A stretch of DNA of 64,000 nucleotides. It comes from a virus. The translations under genes and the position numbers were made by a program. Shown one piece after another: positions 35,099-45,800 of the stretch. The stretch spans positions 1 to 64,000 of the IMG/VR virus record IMGVR_UViG_3300037517_003820; one strand, 5' to 3'. Numbering within the stretch: the first letter of the stretch is position 1; the number at the start of each line of letters is the position of its first letter. The notes under the pieces are model-generated. The model was not told the origin of the DNA and did no database searches. It worked only from the letters and a program-made list of their open reading frames with translations.

Positions 35099-38000
35099 AT
35101 GTATCATCATAATTTAAAAACTAATATTGCTGGCATATTACCAAATCAATTATATAATTTTGTTGTAGAGGGAGTCAATAGTAATTGGCCCGTTAAAGCT
35201 TTTCCAGCAAGTGGATCGATTTCTTCTTTAACCAATACAGCAATTATAAATACGGATATTTATTTTTGCGAAGATCTTAACTGTTCAAATTATATTGTTT
35301 ATAATTCTGGCACTTATCAAGTTGGTTATGATCCATTTGCAGATATTAGGCTTCGTATAACATCTGATGTTCTTAATGCCCCAATATATACAAATGTTAC
35401 TAAAGTAATCTGTTCTGGATGTGCAGCTATCCCAACGATATCTCCACAATTAAGCTGGTTTGAACTTAAAGGCACCAACGAATCAACAATCAATGTAGAT
35501 ATTTCTGGATTAAAACCATATACAACTTATTCGTATAGATTTTTAGATATTGGATCTAATTATCCTATAGATTTACAATTAGTATCCGGTACTTTTACCA
35601 CATCAAACAACAAATCATACTCACTAAGAACAGACTTCGCATTTTGCGGATATGAAGATTGTGATAATGTGGTAATAGGATCCGGATATTCCAATAAAAT
35701 TGGACAAGAGCAATGTGATAAATATTACACTAATCTTCAAATGTCTTTAGATAGTTCATATTTTATTGAACCTATCATAGGACCTAAGATAACTGTTGAA
35801 TGCGACAATTGTTTACCAAAACCTGTAATAACTTTACCAGACAGCATAGATCTAGACTCTGTTACTTTGAATAACTTTAATTTGATTACAAATATTACTG
35901 GTTTAAAACCAAACAGTCGTTATGATTATAGTTTTCAACACATGGGAGGCAATCATTCTGTAATACTGGACAATGTGTCAGGATACTTTAACACAGACTC
36001 TGCCGGAACCGATATTGATCTTATTACACCTATGATTATGTGTGAAAGCTCAGGACTGTGTGGATCAACCAATGTGTTAGGAACTATTCAAAATGGAGAT
36101 TGTGATAAAAACAAAAATGTAAAACTAAGACTTAAATTAGATTCTGATTGTTTAGACTATAGCATATATAGTAGTATAATAACAGTAAATTGTGATAATT
36201 GTTTACCCATACCAAATTTGGTTGTTCCAACATCCAAGATTTCTTTGCTCGGAGTTGGAGATGAACCAAATATTTATAACTCTAGCATTAATATTAATAA
36301 TTTAAAACCATATTCCACATATTCTTTTGAAATAGTTGATTTCAAAAGTAATCACTTAATAGGATTCGAACAATTATCTGGCTCTTTTACTACTAATAAC
36401 GAAACAACCCATACTCTAAATAATTCGATTATTTTCTGTGAAAGTAGTGGCTATTGCAATAATTATCAAACTACTGGCACAATAAATAGTGATAGATTTG
36501 CAAATATTCTTAATACATCATTTAGAGTAAAATTAAACTCAACATGTTTACCAGCTCCTGTATATAGTGATCCTGTTCTTATCGATTGCGAATATTGTTT
36601 GCCATATATAGATATTGATATTCCATCAGAAGTTACTTTAACACAAGCTAGTGGTAATATATACTCATTAAATATACCAATTAGTCCACTCAAACCATAT
36701 TCTGATTATGAATATTCTATTAAAAATATAACAACAAATCATATGATAGGTTTTGAATCATTATCAGGATCTTTTAATACAGAAAATAGTGAGGCTTTTA
36801 ACCTTACCAACAAGGTGGTGTTTTGCGAAAGTAGCGGCTACTGCAATAGTTATGTAAAAACCGGATCAATGAATAGTGATTCATGTAATAATAAATTAAA
36901 CGCATCTTTTAAGATAGAATTAAACAATGATAATCTTTATTCGCCAGTATTAAGTAGATTAATTAAAATTAATTGTGATAACTGTATTCCTCAAATCAAT
37001 ATACAAACACCAAGTAAAGCCACATTAACTTCTACGAATATTTATCCTATGAATATAGTTTTAACAAACCTAAAACCATATTCGGAATACTCTTACTCTT
37101 TTGAAAACATTAAGAGTAATCACCTTGTGGGATTAAAAGAGTTGAGTGGCGTTATTAAAACTAAAACTAATACTACCGCAAATATTAGTAATTCGTTAGT
37201 ATTTTGTGAAAGCAGTGGTTATTGTAATACCTATTATACTAGTGGATCGATTAATAGTAATGCTTGTAATAATTTACTATCTACAAGTTTGCAAGTTAAA
37301 TTAAATAGCTCTTGTTTATCTAGTCCGGTTATTAGCGATATTGTGGAGGTTGATTGTAACAACTGTATTCCAATACTTGGTGCTTCGTTACCATCAACTA
37401 CTGTTAATTTAACATCAACTAATCTAGTATCCATCACAGGCACAGTTTCAGGATTAAGGCCACTTCAATCTTATGATTATTATTTTACTGGAGATAATAA
37501 TTGGCCAATCTTATTAGATAATATTTCTGGTTCTTTTGTTGCAAAAACATCAACAGAGAGCATAGTATCTAAAGTATTATTCTGCTATCCATCGGGCAAT
37601 TGCTCTAATGAAAATGGTCTTCTACCATACTCACTCAGCTCTGCTGCTCAAAAAATCTTGAATAATAATGTTTTATTTGGTAAATTAAAATTGAATGTAA
37701 AATCTTCATCTTGCAATAGCACAGTATATTCTAGTAATGTTAGTACCATTAATTGCAAAGACTGTTTACCTTGTGTAAGATATGCTGATGTACAAATTAG
37801 TGGATCTCCGGTTATAGCTCTTGATAATAGTTGCTGTATTGGTCAAAAATTACTTAGTGTTAATGTTACAAATGCTGTACCATCCGAGAGATATATATAT
37901 TCCTTTAGTTCAACATCAGGAGTTGGTGTTAATCTATTACAGTTTAATCCTCAAACTGGCGAAATGTATTTTGGTAGCGGCGGAGCCGGAACAATTAATA

Positions 38001-38125
38001 GTATATGTGCAATAGACCTAATTGATTATACTCAAACATTAATTAATTTTGAATTGACACACACTAATACCAACTTTAAAGTTTATGATAGTATAGGATT
38101 AGTATGCAACACAGGATCATGTTAA
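35099..38125 (+). CDS. NWP-module adhesin, fourth ORF (about 8 modules)
   Basis: 1008 residues with seven full modules and a terminal partial one. Closing motifs are VICSGC, VECDNCLP, VNCDNCLP, IDCEYCLP, INCDNCIP, VDCNNCIP and INCKDCLPC, ending with VCNTGSC. Modules 3-6 are closely alike (LKPYSTYSFEI / LKPYSDYEYSI / LKPYSEYSYSF, FCESSGYCN, SNHLIGF or SNHLVGL), pointing to recent tandem duplication, whereas modules 1, 2 and 7 are more diverged. The start is nine bases after the previous stop. It is the longest ORF of the array. Confidence 0.7.
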   Translation: MYHHNLKTNIAGILPNQLYNFVVEGVNSNWPVKAFPASGSISSLTNTAIINTDIYFCEDLNCSNYIVYNSGTYQVGYDPFADIRLRITSDVLNAPIYTNVTKVICSGCAAIPTISPQLSWFELKGTNESTINVDISGLKPYTTYSYRFLDIGSNYPIDLQLVSGTFTTSNNKSYSLRTDFAFCGYEDCDNVVIGSGYSNKIGQEQCDKYYTNLQMSLDSSYFIEPIIGPKITVECDNCLPKPVITLPDSIDLDSVTLNNFNLITNITGLKPNSRYDYSFQHMGGNHSVILDNVSGYFNTDSAGTDIDLITPMIMCESSGLCGSTNVLGTIQNGDCDKNKNVKLRLKLDSDCLDYSIYSSIITVNCDNCLPIPNLVVPTSKISLLGVGDEPNIYNSSININNLKPYSTYSFEIVDFKSNHLIGFEQLSGSFTTNNETTHTLNNSIIFCESSGYCNNYQTTGTINSDRFANILNTSFRVKLNSTCLPAPVYSDPVLIDCEYCLPYIDIDIPSEVTLTQASGNIYSLNIPISPLKPYSDYEYSIKNITTNHMIGFESLSGSFNTENSEAFNLTNKVVFCESSGYCNSYVKTGSMNSDSCNNKLNASFKIELNNDNLYSPVLSRLIKINCDNCIPQINIQTPSKATLTSTNIYPMNIVLTNLKPYSEYSYSFENIKSNHLVGLKELSGVIKTKTNTTANISNSLVFCESSGYCNTYYTSGSINSNACNNLLSTSLQVKLNSSCLSSPVISDIVEVDCNNCIPILGASLPSTTVNLTSTNLVSITGTVSGLRPLQSYDYYFTGDNNWPILLDNISGSFVAKTSTESIVSKVLFCYPSGNCSNENGLLPYSLSSAAQKILNNNVLFGKLKLNVKSSSCNSTVYSSNVSTINCKDCLPCVRYADVQISGSPVIALDNSCCIGQKLLSVNVTNAVPSERYIYSFSSTSGVGVNLLQFNPQTGEMYFGSGGAGTINSICAIDLIDYTQTLINFELTHTNTNFKVYDSIGLVCNTGSC

Positions 38126-38158
38126 TACATTTTTTGGTAAAGGATAAAATATAAATAT

Positions 38159-40687
38159 ATGAGCAATCCAGTATACACAACAGATATTATTAAAGCGCAA
38201 TTACAAAACTTAATAGTTTGTCACAACTACAAAGTGTCTTATACTTTGCATTATACAAATAAAAATTTTGAAGCATATCTTGATAAAAATACTTTAGAGT
38301 TTAGAGCAAATAATACTATTCAGAATGTTTTTGTGGTACTAACCAAAGATATTAGAATTAATGGAGTTTTATTAGAAATTAAAGCTGTGGATTTAGATAA
38401 TGAATCTACTCTTGTTCATAGTAGTTTTGTGGTTTGTGATAATTTTGATAGTTGCGAACCAGCATATCCTAGTCCGACTCCAACACCATCCGTAACAGCT
38501 ACTCCTACTGTTACTCCTACTGTTACTCCAAGCTTTACTCCAACTGTTACAACAACGCCGACTGTTACTCCTAGTAATACTGTTACTCCTAGCATAACCC
38601 CCAGTAATACTGTTACACCTAGTGTAACACCTAGTAATACTGCTACTCCTAGCGTAACTCCTAGCATAACACCAACAACTACTGTTACACCAACAAATAC
38701 TCCGACACAAACAACCACACCAACAAATACTCCGACACAAACAACCACACCCACAAATACTCCGACACAAACAACCACACCCACAAATACTCCGACACAA
38801 ACAACCACACCCACAAATACTCCAACACAAACAAGAACTTCTGCGGCTACTCCGACACCGACAAGAACTTCTGCGGCTACTCCGACACCGACAACCACCC
38901 CAACAATCACTCCGACACCCACAAGTATTGCTCCTGGTACATTTTCTATCACGCATGATTCAACTTCACCAATTCAAATAGAAATATTGAGCAATAGTGT
39001 TGGAACTATAGATTTTGGAGATAATGATCAACGGGTATTTTCTTCAAATACAGTAGTAACTAAAAATTATTCTTATAACGAAGCCAGAATAGCTAGTGCT
39101 CATGCTCAAATTGGTGGCTTTAGTACATTCGTGATTAAGGATTCTGAAAATTATTCGGATGCATGTATGAGTAGTGATGGATCTAATATTTTTGTGTCAT
39201 GCAGAAAACGTAGCAATCTTGTTACTTACGAAGGAATAGGCGTCATCAATGGAGGACTTTTTAAGAATGGATCTTTAGCTTCTAGTCTACCGGTTTCTAA
39301 TCCAGATGTTTCCTCAGTAACTTGTTCTAATGATGGTATAATAGTCCTTGTTTCCATTTTTAATGGAGGAATTTATTATAGTAATAATAATGGTATTTCT
39401 TTTAGTTTGGTTGATGCTACTAATAGAAATTGGAGAAAGGTGCGCTTATCTAACGATGGATCCTTTGCTGTTGGAATAGTCGAAAATGGAAATATATACG
39501 TTAGTCAAAATGGAAATTATAGTAGTTGGACACCAAAAGAATCAAGTAGATTCTGGACAGACATAGCCATAGCTTCGCAGACAAATAAAATAGTTGCAGT
39601 TGGAGATAATACTAATATATATATATCGACTGATTCAGGATCGACTTGGACCACAACAGAATCAATTAGGGATTGGAAGAGTATAGCTATCTCTGATGAT
39701 GGATTACGAATAGTAGCTTGTGATTCTAATCTAGTATATTTAAGTAATGATGGAGGTGTAAGTTGGACAAATCCCTATTTAAGGGATAATAACAACTACA
39801 ACTCAGTATCTATTTCTAGTGATGGTAGCACCATAACCTGTTCTACAGGGCATGGTGTTTTTGTTAGCTATGATGGTGGAATTAGTTGGTCTAATAAACC
39901 ACTAACAAACTGGATTCAAAAAAACAGTTATCAACAATCCTCGGGGTTTGTTAAAAGTTTGATATCTAAGAATAAAAATAAGTTATTAGTTTTACTACAA
40001 TCTAGTCCACTTATACAACAGATTCCACAAGGATTTGATCATAATTATCAAAGCTTCATGAATATATATACAAAAAATTATATTGTATTTGATATTAAAC
40101 TAAGGACCATAAACATACTTGCAAACAACAATTTAAGTTTAAGATTTAAAACTACTCAGAACGGATTTACAACTATTAATCAGCCCAACAATTCATATCA
40201 GCTTGCTGTTATATCTGATAGTAAAAATGCTGAAATAAATTCTGGAATTATAAAAGTAAATAATTGGGGAGCTATTACGGGTTTAGCACATATGTTTGCT
40301 AATTTAGTCTCTACTGAGGATTCACTACCAGTCGGATGCAGAGGTCTTTCGGATTCTCCAATTCCACCTAATTTAGGATCTATAAATGGTTTATTCGATG
40401 GTTGCATCTCTCTTAATAAAGATTTTACCGGTTGGAATATAAGTTCTATAACAAATGCCACACTGGATAAAATATTAAGAGGCACAAAGTTAAGTAATAC
40501 TAATTATAATAAATTATTAAATTACTTTAATAGTAATAAGAATGCTTTCTTAAATAATATTAATATAAATTTTGGTAATGCTAGATCAGATACTAATAGC
40601 GGCGGTATAAATGGAAATAGTGCAAAAATAGCTTTGGTATCTTACGGATGGAGAATAACAGATGGAGACGGTACTTTTGTCTTATAA
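38159..40687 (+). CDS. Stalk-and-propeller adhesin with DUF285/BspA-like C-terminus
   Basis: 842 residues. Residues 1-100 resemble a degenerate array module ([16 protein letters not shown]; closing VVCDNFDSC). Residues ~102-260 are a Pro/Thr stalk with exact 10-residue repeats ([10 protein letters not shown]). Residues ~265-320 look like a PKD/'WGDG'-type strand pair ([13 protein letters not shown]). Residues ~340-640 hold BNR-like repeats ([30 protein letters not shown]). The last ~130 residues ([28 protein letters not shown]) match DUF285/BspA-type surface repeats. AAAGGA precedes ATG 38159. The combination indicates a receptor-binding appendage. Confidence 0.75.
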   Translation: MSNPVYTTDIIKAQLQNLIVCHNYKVSYTLHYTNKNFEAYLDKNTLEFRANNTIQNVFVVLTKDIRINGVLLEIKAVDLDNESTLVHSSFVVCDNFDSCEPAYPSPTPTPSVTATPTVTPTVTPSFTPTVTTTPTVTPSNTVTPSITPSNTVTPSVTPSNTATPSVTPSITPTTTVTPTNTPTQTTTPTNTPTQTTTPTNTPTQTTTPTNTPTQTTTPTNTPTQTRTSAATPTPTRTSAATPTPTTTPTITPTPTSIAPGTFSITHDSTSPIQIEILSNSVGTIDFGDNDQRVFSSNTVVTKNYSYNEARIASAHAQIGGFSTFVIKDSENYSDACMSSDGSNIFVSCRKRSNLVTYEGIGVINGGLFKNGSLASSLPVSNPDVSSVTCSNDGIIVLVSIFNGGIYYSNNNGISFSLVDATNRNWRKVRLSNDGSFAVGIVENGNIYVSQNGNYSSWTPKESSRFWTDIAIASQTNKIVAVGDNTNIYISTDSGSTWTTTESIRDWKSIAISDDGLRIVACDSNLVYLSNDGGVSWTNPYLRDNNNYNSVSISSDGSTITCSTGHGVFVSYDGGISWSNKPLTNWIQKNSYQQSSGFVKSLISKNKNKLLVLLQSSPLIQQIPQGFDHNYQSFMNIYTKNYIVFDIKLRTINILANNNLSLRFKTTQNGFTTINQPNNSYQLAVISDSKNAEINSGIIKVNNWGAITGLAHMFANLVSTEDSLPVGCRGLSDSPIPPNLGSINGLFDGCISLNKDFTGWNISSITNATLDKILRGTKLSNTNYNKLLNYFNSNKNAFLNNININFGNARSDTNSGGINGNSAKIALVSYGWRITDGDGTFVL
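38691..38834 (+). repeat. 30-bp tandem repeat coding [10 protein letters not shown]
   Basis: Four full copies of a 30-base unit (38691, 38721, 38751, 38781) and most of a fifth (38811). Copies 1 and 2 are identical; copies 3 and 4 are identical and differ from them by one base. The unit is a multiple of three, so copy number can change without breaking the frame. It encodes the stalk of the adhesin. Confidence 0.9.
38831..38890 (+). repeat. Exact 2x30-bp tandem repeat in the stalk
   Basis: Bases 38831-38860 and 38861-38890 are identical copies of a second 30-base unit coding [10 protein letters not shown]. It follows the first tandem block directly and also keeps frame. Confidence 0.9.
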
Positions 40688-40696
40688 GGAAAATAT

Positions 40697-40885
40697 ATGA
40701 TACTAATATTTAACTATGAAAATAATTTAATTAAATTTATTCCAAATAAAAATATAGATCTAGTACAATATGCAAAAGAAAATTTATTAAGTGGTACTAA
40801 ATATAAAATTTTTGATGATAATAGTATAAATTTAAATATAGATGAATTAAAACTACTATTTGAAGATGCGAACATAGTACCATAG
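40697..40885 (+). CDS. Small hypothetical protein (62 aa)
   Basis: 62 residues, beta-alpha pattern (MILIFNYENNLIKFI ... NIDELKLLFEDANIV), no recognised family. AAGGAAAATAT precedes the start, nine bases after the adhesin stop. Small genes following tail-fibre genes often encode fibre-assembly factors; this is only a positional suggestion. Confidence 0.5.
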   Translation: MILIFNYENNLIKFIPNKNIDLVQYAKENLLSGTKYKIFDDNSINLNIDELKLLFEDANIVP

Positions 40886-40913
40886 TTACTATTTAGGATT
40901 TTAAAGTACAGAT

Positions 40914-42875
40914 ATGATTTATAATCAATTAAATTTACAGGATAACAATTTTACTAATCAAAGTATTGGTAGTAATCCAAAAATAATTATTGAATATAAT
41001 GGAATAGATATTCATACCATAACCGGACCAGTTCCTGTTGTAGATATTGGATATAGTTTTAATAATAATGGTAATGATCTGCCTGAGAGCGTAACCACAA
41101 GCATTAATCTTGTGGGCAAAATTTTAAGACGTCCAGACAATGGTAATTTACCAGGAGTAAATTTAAATGCTGCTATGCCAGGATTTAGTGGAATAATAGC
41201 TGGCGTTAGCGGATTAAGAAATCTTTTTACACAAGAACCTTACGGAGTTCTTAAATTTAAGTGTGATGGTACGGTATTGCACGAAGTAAGTGGACTAAGG
41301 GTGCGAGATATACAAATTAGTAACACAGAAGATAATTGGGTACAAACAGCAGATTATACTATTAATTTAGAAGGATCTCAAAGATTATGGTCAGGAGATC
41401 CAGTAGAAGCATTTGTTACAGAAAGACAGGACAGTTGGAGCATAGAGCCGCTGGACGATGCTGTATTTACAGATTTTAATAGAAACGTACTTGGTAAATA
41501 TGAATATAGTAATCCAAAAATCAATAGATCGTCATCATCAAATACTCCGCCTACCGAAACTAATGTTCTAAAAATTTTAAATATTCCACAATTCAGAATA
41601 ACTCGTAGATTATCAGCTAAAGGATCGGTTAGACCAAACGATCCGAGCGGAAAAATATCCAGATCAGAATTATATAATGAAAATACAAAACCTTATGTTT
41701 TTGCTAAAGCATGGGTTGAATATATGTCCAAAAAAGGATTTCAAACATCCGATACGACCAATAATAGCTCTCCGTATTTTAAATCACCATTTGATCAAAA
41801 TTTATTTGCTTTTAATCATAATAGAACTGTTAATATTGATATTTTTAATGGAACATACGAAGTTAATGATACTTGGCTAGCTATGCCTAGTGGGGTACCG
41901 TACACAGAAACGTATACGCTAGAAACATCAACAGGAGAAGATTATATCAGAACAGTAAGAGTTGCTGGCAATATTGCTGGTTTATCAATATCTAATCAAG
42001 GATTAATGACGGATAGCGGAGTATTGCCGAGTGGAACAGGCAATGGTGGAGACATTGATTCACAACTAAAATTAAATACATATATGGTAAATGGACAGAC
42101 TAATTCTCAAACTTATAATACTTTAGATATGACAACACCTAGCACAACAATATTTCCACCCTCTCAATCTATTGCTAATAATAAATATCAGAATGCTCTT
42201 AATGCCTGGCTAAACCATATTAAACCAATGTTATATAGAAGAGCTTGTTTAGCAGTAAATAGCGAAGATAGAACATTAAATTATACGCCTGCATATACTA
42301 CTACGCCACCAACAGTTCCTAATAATCCTATATATAGTAGGGAAACATTGTTGAGTACCATACCAATTGGTACTAGTGAAGGTCATGATCCACGAAAAGG
42401 AACCATCAACTATAGTTATGAATATACAACCAGATTAACTATTATAAGCGGTGTTATTAGTGAAAATATTAGTATTAGTTATGACAATCCTGTTGATAAT
42501 ACTAGTGAACTACAAATTATTGGTCGAGCATTAGGTCCCATAATACAAAGAACAGGCAGATCAACACCTAAAAAAACCATAAGCGTTGAAATCGGTATTC
42601 CGCCGGTAACATCAGTACTCCAATCGTCATTAAATCACCCATCATGTCCATTGCATAAAAATGGATATTTATTTAGCACAATTGAGCAGCTTATAGAGGC
42701 TCATAGACCATATTCTCCTAGTTCTTTTTTAAACGAACCCTCAATGTCAATAAATGGTGTAGTATACACATCTAGTGATAGCGAACAATGGAGTCCCACA
42801 ACAGGAAAATATTCTCGTAATGTTAGTTGGACATATCAGCAAGCTAATATAGGTGTTGATTTTAGGGATCATTAA
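40914..42875 (+). CDS. Large baseplate/distal tail protein, unidentified family (653 aa)
   Basis: 653 residues, beta-rich. The N-terminal half has a conserved-looking core (VVDIGYSFNNNGNDLPESV, INLVGKILRRPDNG, GLRVRDIQISNTEDNWVQT, YTINLEGSQRLW) suggesting a tail-tube-like or distal-tail fold made of long strands. The middle is linker-like. The C-terminal part (YSYEYTTRLTIISGVISENI; HPSCPLHKNGYLFSTIEQLI; SWTYQQANIGVDF) looks like a second beta domain. It ends two bases before the putative hub gene, so a baseplate role is likely (inference). Confidence 0.55.
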   Translation: MIYNQLNLQDNNFTNQSIGSNPKIIIEYNGIDIHTITGPVPVVDIGYSFNNNGNDLPESVTTSINLVGKILRRPDNGNLPGVNLNAAMPGFSGIIAGVSGLRNLFTQEPYGVLKFKCDGTVLHEVSGLRVRDIQISNTEDNWVQTADYTINLEGSQRLWSGDPVEAFVTERQDSWSIEPLDDAVFTDFNRNVLGKYEYSNPKINRSSSSNTPPTETNVLKILNIPQFRITRRLSAKGSVRPNDPSGKISRSELYNENTKPYVFAKAWVEYMSKKGFQTSDTTNNSSPYFKSPFDQNLFAFNHNRTVNIDIFNGTYEVNDTWLAMPSGVPYTETYTLETSTGEDYIRTVRVAGNIAGLSISNQGLMTDSGVLPSGTGNGGDIDSQLKLNTYMVNGQTNSQTYNTLDMTTPSTTIFPPSQSIANNKYQNALNAWLNHIKPMLYRRACLAVNSEDRTLNYTPAYTTTPPTVPNNPIYSRETLLSTIPIGTSEGHDPRKGTINYSYEYTTRLTIISGVISENISISYDNPVDNTSELQIIGRALGPIIQRTGRSTPKKTISVEIGIPPVTSVLQSSLNHPSCPLHKNGYLFSTIEQLIEAHRPYSPSSFLNEPSMSINGVVYTSSDSEQWSPTTGKYSRNVSWTYQQANIGVDFRDH

Positions 42876-42877
42876 TT

Positions 42878-45800
42878 ATGAAAATTGTAGGACAAACATT
42901 ATTTTTAGGAGCTAGTGTTAGTAGTTTTAGTAGCAATATTGGATGGGGTGGAACTAGTAGTTCTATTACCGTAGAATTAGTAGAAGATTTTCAACCTTTT
43001 GGAAAATTTCCTTTTAGAAAATTTAATCAAAATAAAACTGCTGATTATGGTGAATTGATTGTGGATGGAACTAATACTTTGCCGAGGGGCCATGCCGCCA
43101 CTCCCGGACGATCAATAGGAGACGATGCTTATACCGTTCCTCATTATATTCCAAGCTCCTATCCTAATGATCATTATTATACTTGTGGTGGAACGGATAG
43201 TTGTTATGTGGACGAACTAGGAAGACCATATAGTAGTAGTCCAACAAAAAAAGAAAAGAATGTTCCCGGTAAAATATTTTATGAATGGGTCAATGGTAAA
43301 TTTGTTTCTAAGTATTGGTATGCAGAAGATCCTGGTTTTTTTGCTACTGGAACACGAATTAATCATAATGGCATATACGTCCCTTCTTTGGGTCGCGGTG
43401 GATCAAGCTCCGATTTATTTATTTATGATATAATAAACACACCAGTTTATTTTAAGTTCGATAATTTTGAATTTATAGGATTAGTAAAAAATTGGGAAAG
43501 AAACAATAGGCCTGGTGGCATATCGTATACTGTTACTATAGAAAGTTTTGATGAGATATTAGATAATTGTCATGTTATTTTACAATCTTTTAATGGAGCT
43601 ATTTTTAATGTTAACTCCTCTGTTCTTCAAAGCATATTAGATGGTCTTGGAGATGCTGGAATAGCATCTACAACCAATCTACAACCAAACCAAATAGGAG
43701 GACCAGTTAATTTTCCATTAGCTAACACTGCGCCTGGTACTATTCCAAGATTTGATGAAAAAATAAAAAGAGGAAATTTACCGAATGTATTTAATGTATA
43801 TGGATTTTTGGAAAGTATGGGTAATAGTGGTTTCGGAGGATCCAAATTAAATAGCGAGGGTTTAAAAGCAAGTGATATTATAGACGCATTACAAGCATTA
43901 ACATCAAGTATTAATTTCAATAGTAGAACAACAGTATCTGATAAAGCATTTTCACCATTTGGTAGAATTATTACAAAAACAATATCTAATGCAAGAACCG
44001 GATCTGTGGTGAATAGTCTTGGATCTTTTGGTATTATTGGGCCAACAATACCACAAAGAACACAAGCGGACCCATCAACAGGCTATAATAGCTTTAGACT
44101 AGATTTGAGTAGTTTGCCAAGACCTCCGGATTTGTATAGAATTCAGGGAAATCCCAGCTTAAGCATACTATCTTTGATTAGACAAATAACAGACGATACT
44201 GGAGTAGATTTTTTATCAATAGTTGTTCCTGTACAAAATGGTACTTATACAGACTTTATCATAAAAATTCTAACCGTTGATCGAAGAAACTATAATCCTC
44301 TTTATCAAATACCAAATGTTATTTTAACTTTGGAGCAAAATAACTACGAGATAGAAAATAGTAGTTTTGGTCAAGAAAAAAATAATAATTTTACTCGTAA
44401 ATTAATTTTTGGAGGAAATCAACAAAGACTATACCAAGTCAAAAATTATAGATTATCTTATCATCAAAATAATTTAGTATATAATCCTATTACTAAACAA
44501 TTTATGAATTTAAATTCTAATAATCCAAAAAATAGAATTAATAAAATTCGTAATCCTGATTTATCTTCTACTAGAAATAGAATAGTATCAGACTTTGTTC
44601 ATCCGGTAGAAAGCCCGATCTTTTTAAGAGATGATAACGATGCAAGTACCAGATTTACTTCTCCGATACCTGAGTGGTCAGACATAGAGCTAGGAAGAGC
44701 AGAGAATATAGTACGAGGTAACTATAAACCAACAATTATCGACCCACAACCAACCGCTCCCGTTACTGTACAAACCAGATTTGTGTCCTTATCAAATGAT
44801 GTAATTAGTCCATATTTTGGTTTAAAATCAGAAACTAGAGCGCCTATAGGAGATAATACTAACGAATTTAGATCGCCAAGACCAGTATTATTTGATACAT
44901 GGACTCACCAGATTACTGTATTATTTAGTTTAGATGAATTACCAATTTTATCAGTTGGCGAACCACTAAGCATATACAACCCTAATCTTTTTCCTCAACA
45001 ATCAGGAGCAAATCAAACAGGAGGGGGTGTCCAAGGAGCATCTTCAGAGATCACAGCTGGTGGTACCCCACCAGTACCTCCCGCAACAAATTTTGGAGGT
45101 CCAGCATCTAGTGGTATTAATCCAACAAGAACCTTAAATTATACTTTTCCTGGTTTTACTATTAAAGAATCAGAATTTAGATGTCCAAATTTTGATAGTT
45201 ATTTGACATATTGTTTAGGTAAATCAAAGTATAGTAAGCCTGATTTGTTTGTAATGTTAGTTAATGCCTATAAAGCTAAAGGTCTTTTTACAACAGCTCC
45301 ATCACCTATGCCTTCTGTTGATACTGGAGGAGGCATTAGTGGCATCGATGGAAAACTAACCTCAAATAGTAGCACTTCTCAAAATGGTGTTCCGTCAAGT
45401 CCAGTGCCGGGATTAAGAACAAAAATGGATATGAATTGGGATATATGGCTAAATCATAATTTTATTAAAGATTTACAAATAATATTTGCTTTTATTAAGA
45501 ATATCAGTGATACATATTATGGTAAAAAATATGCTATTAAATCTCCTGCTTTGTATTCCTATAAGGATACTCAATATGCTAATATCCAATTACCGTCTAC
45601 GGTTGGAAATATTTCTGTGTTTCAAGGAAGCAATCAAATCTTTTATGACTATGAAATTGTTGACGGAGCATGGGAGGAGTATGGAAACTATATAGACGAC
45701 AGTATTGTTTGTGGAGATCCCAACTGGCATGTGTTGAGAAACGAAGACGGTTTGATTCCAACAATCCTAGGCTATAATAATAGCTCTAATATTGATGATC

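Noticed and set aside
38150-38157. TATAAATA octamer as a late promoter for the adhesin gene
   Set aside because: It ends two bases before the start codon, so transcription would begin inside the gene; chance match in AT-rich DNA.
38691-38890. CRISPR-like regular 30-bp repeats
   Set aside because: The copies are directly adjacent without unique spacers and keep the protein frame, so they are a coding tandem repeat.
38393-38956. Two long reverse-strand open frames (Cys/Arg/Ser-rich and Val/Gly-rich) over the second stalk
   Set aside because: Both mirror the tandem Pro/Thr repeat; two frames being open at once shows repeat bias, not coding.
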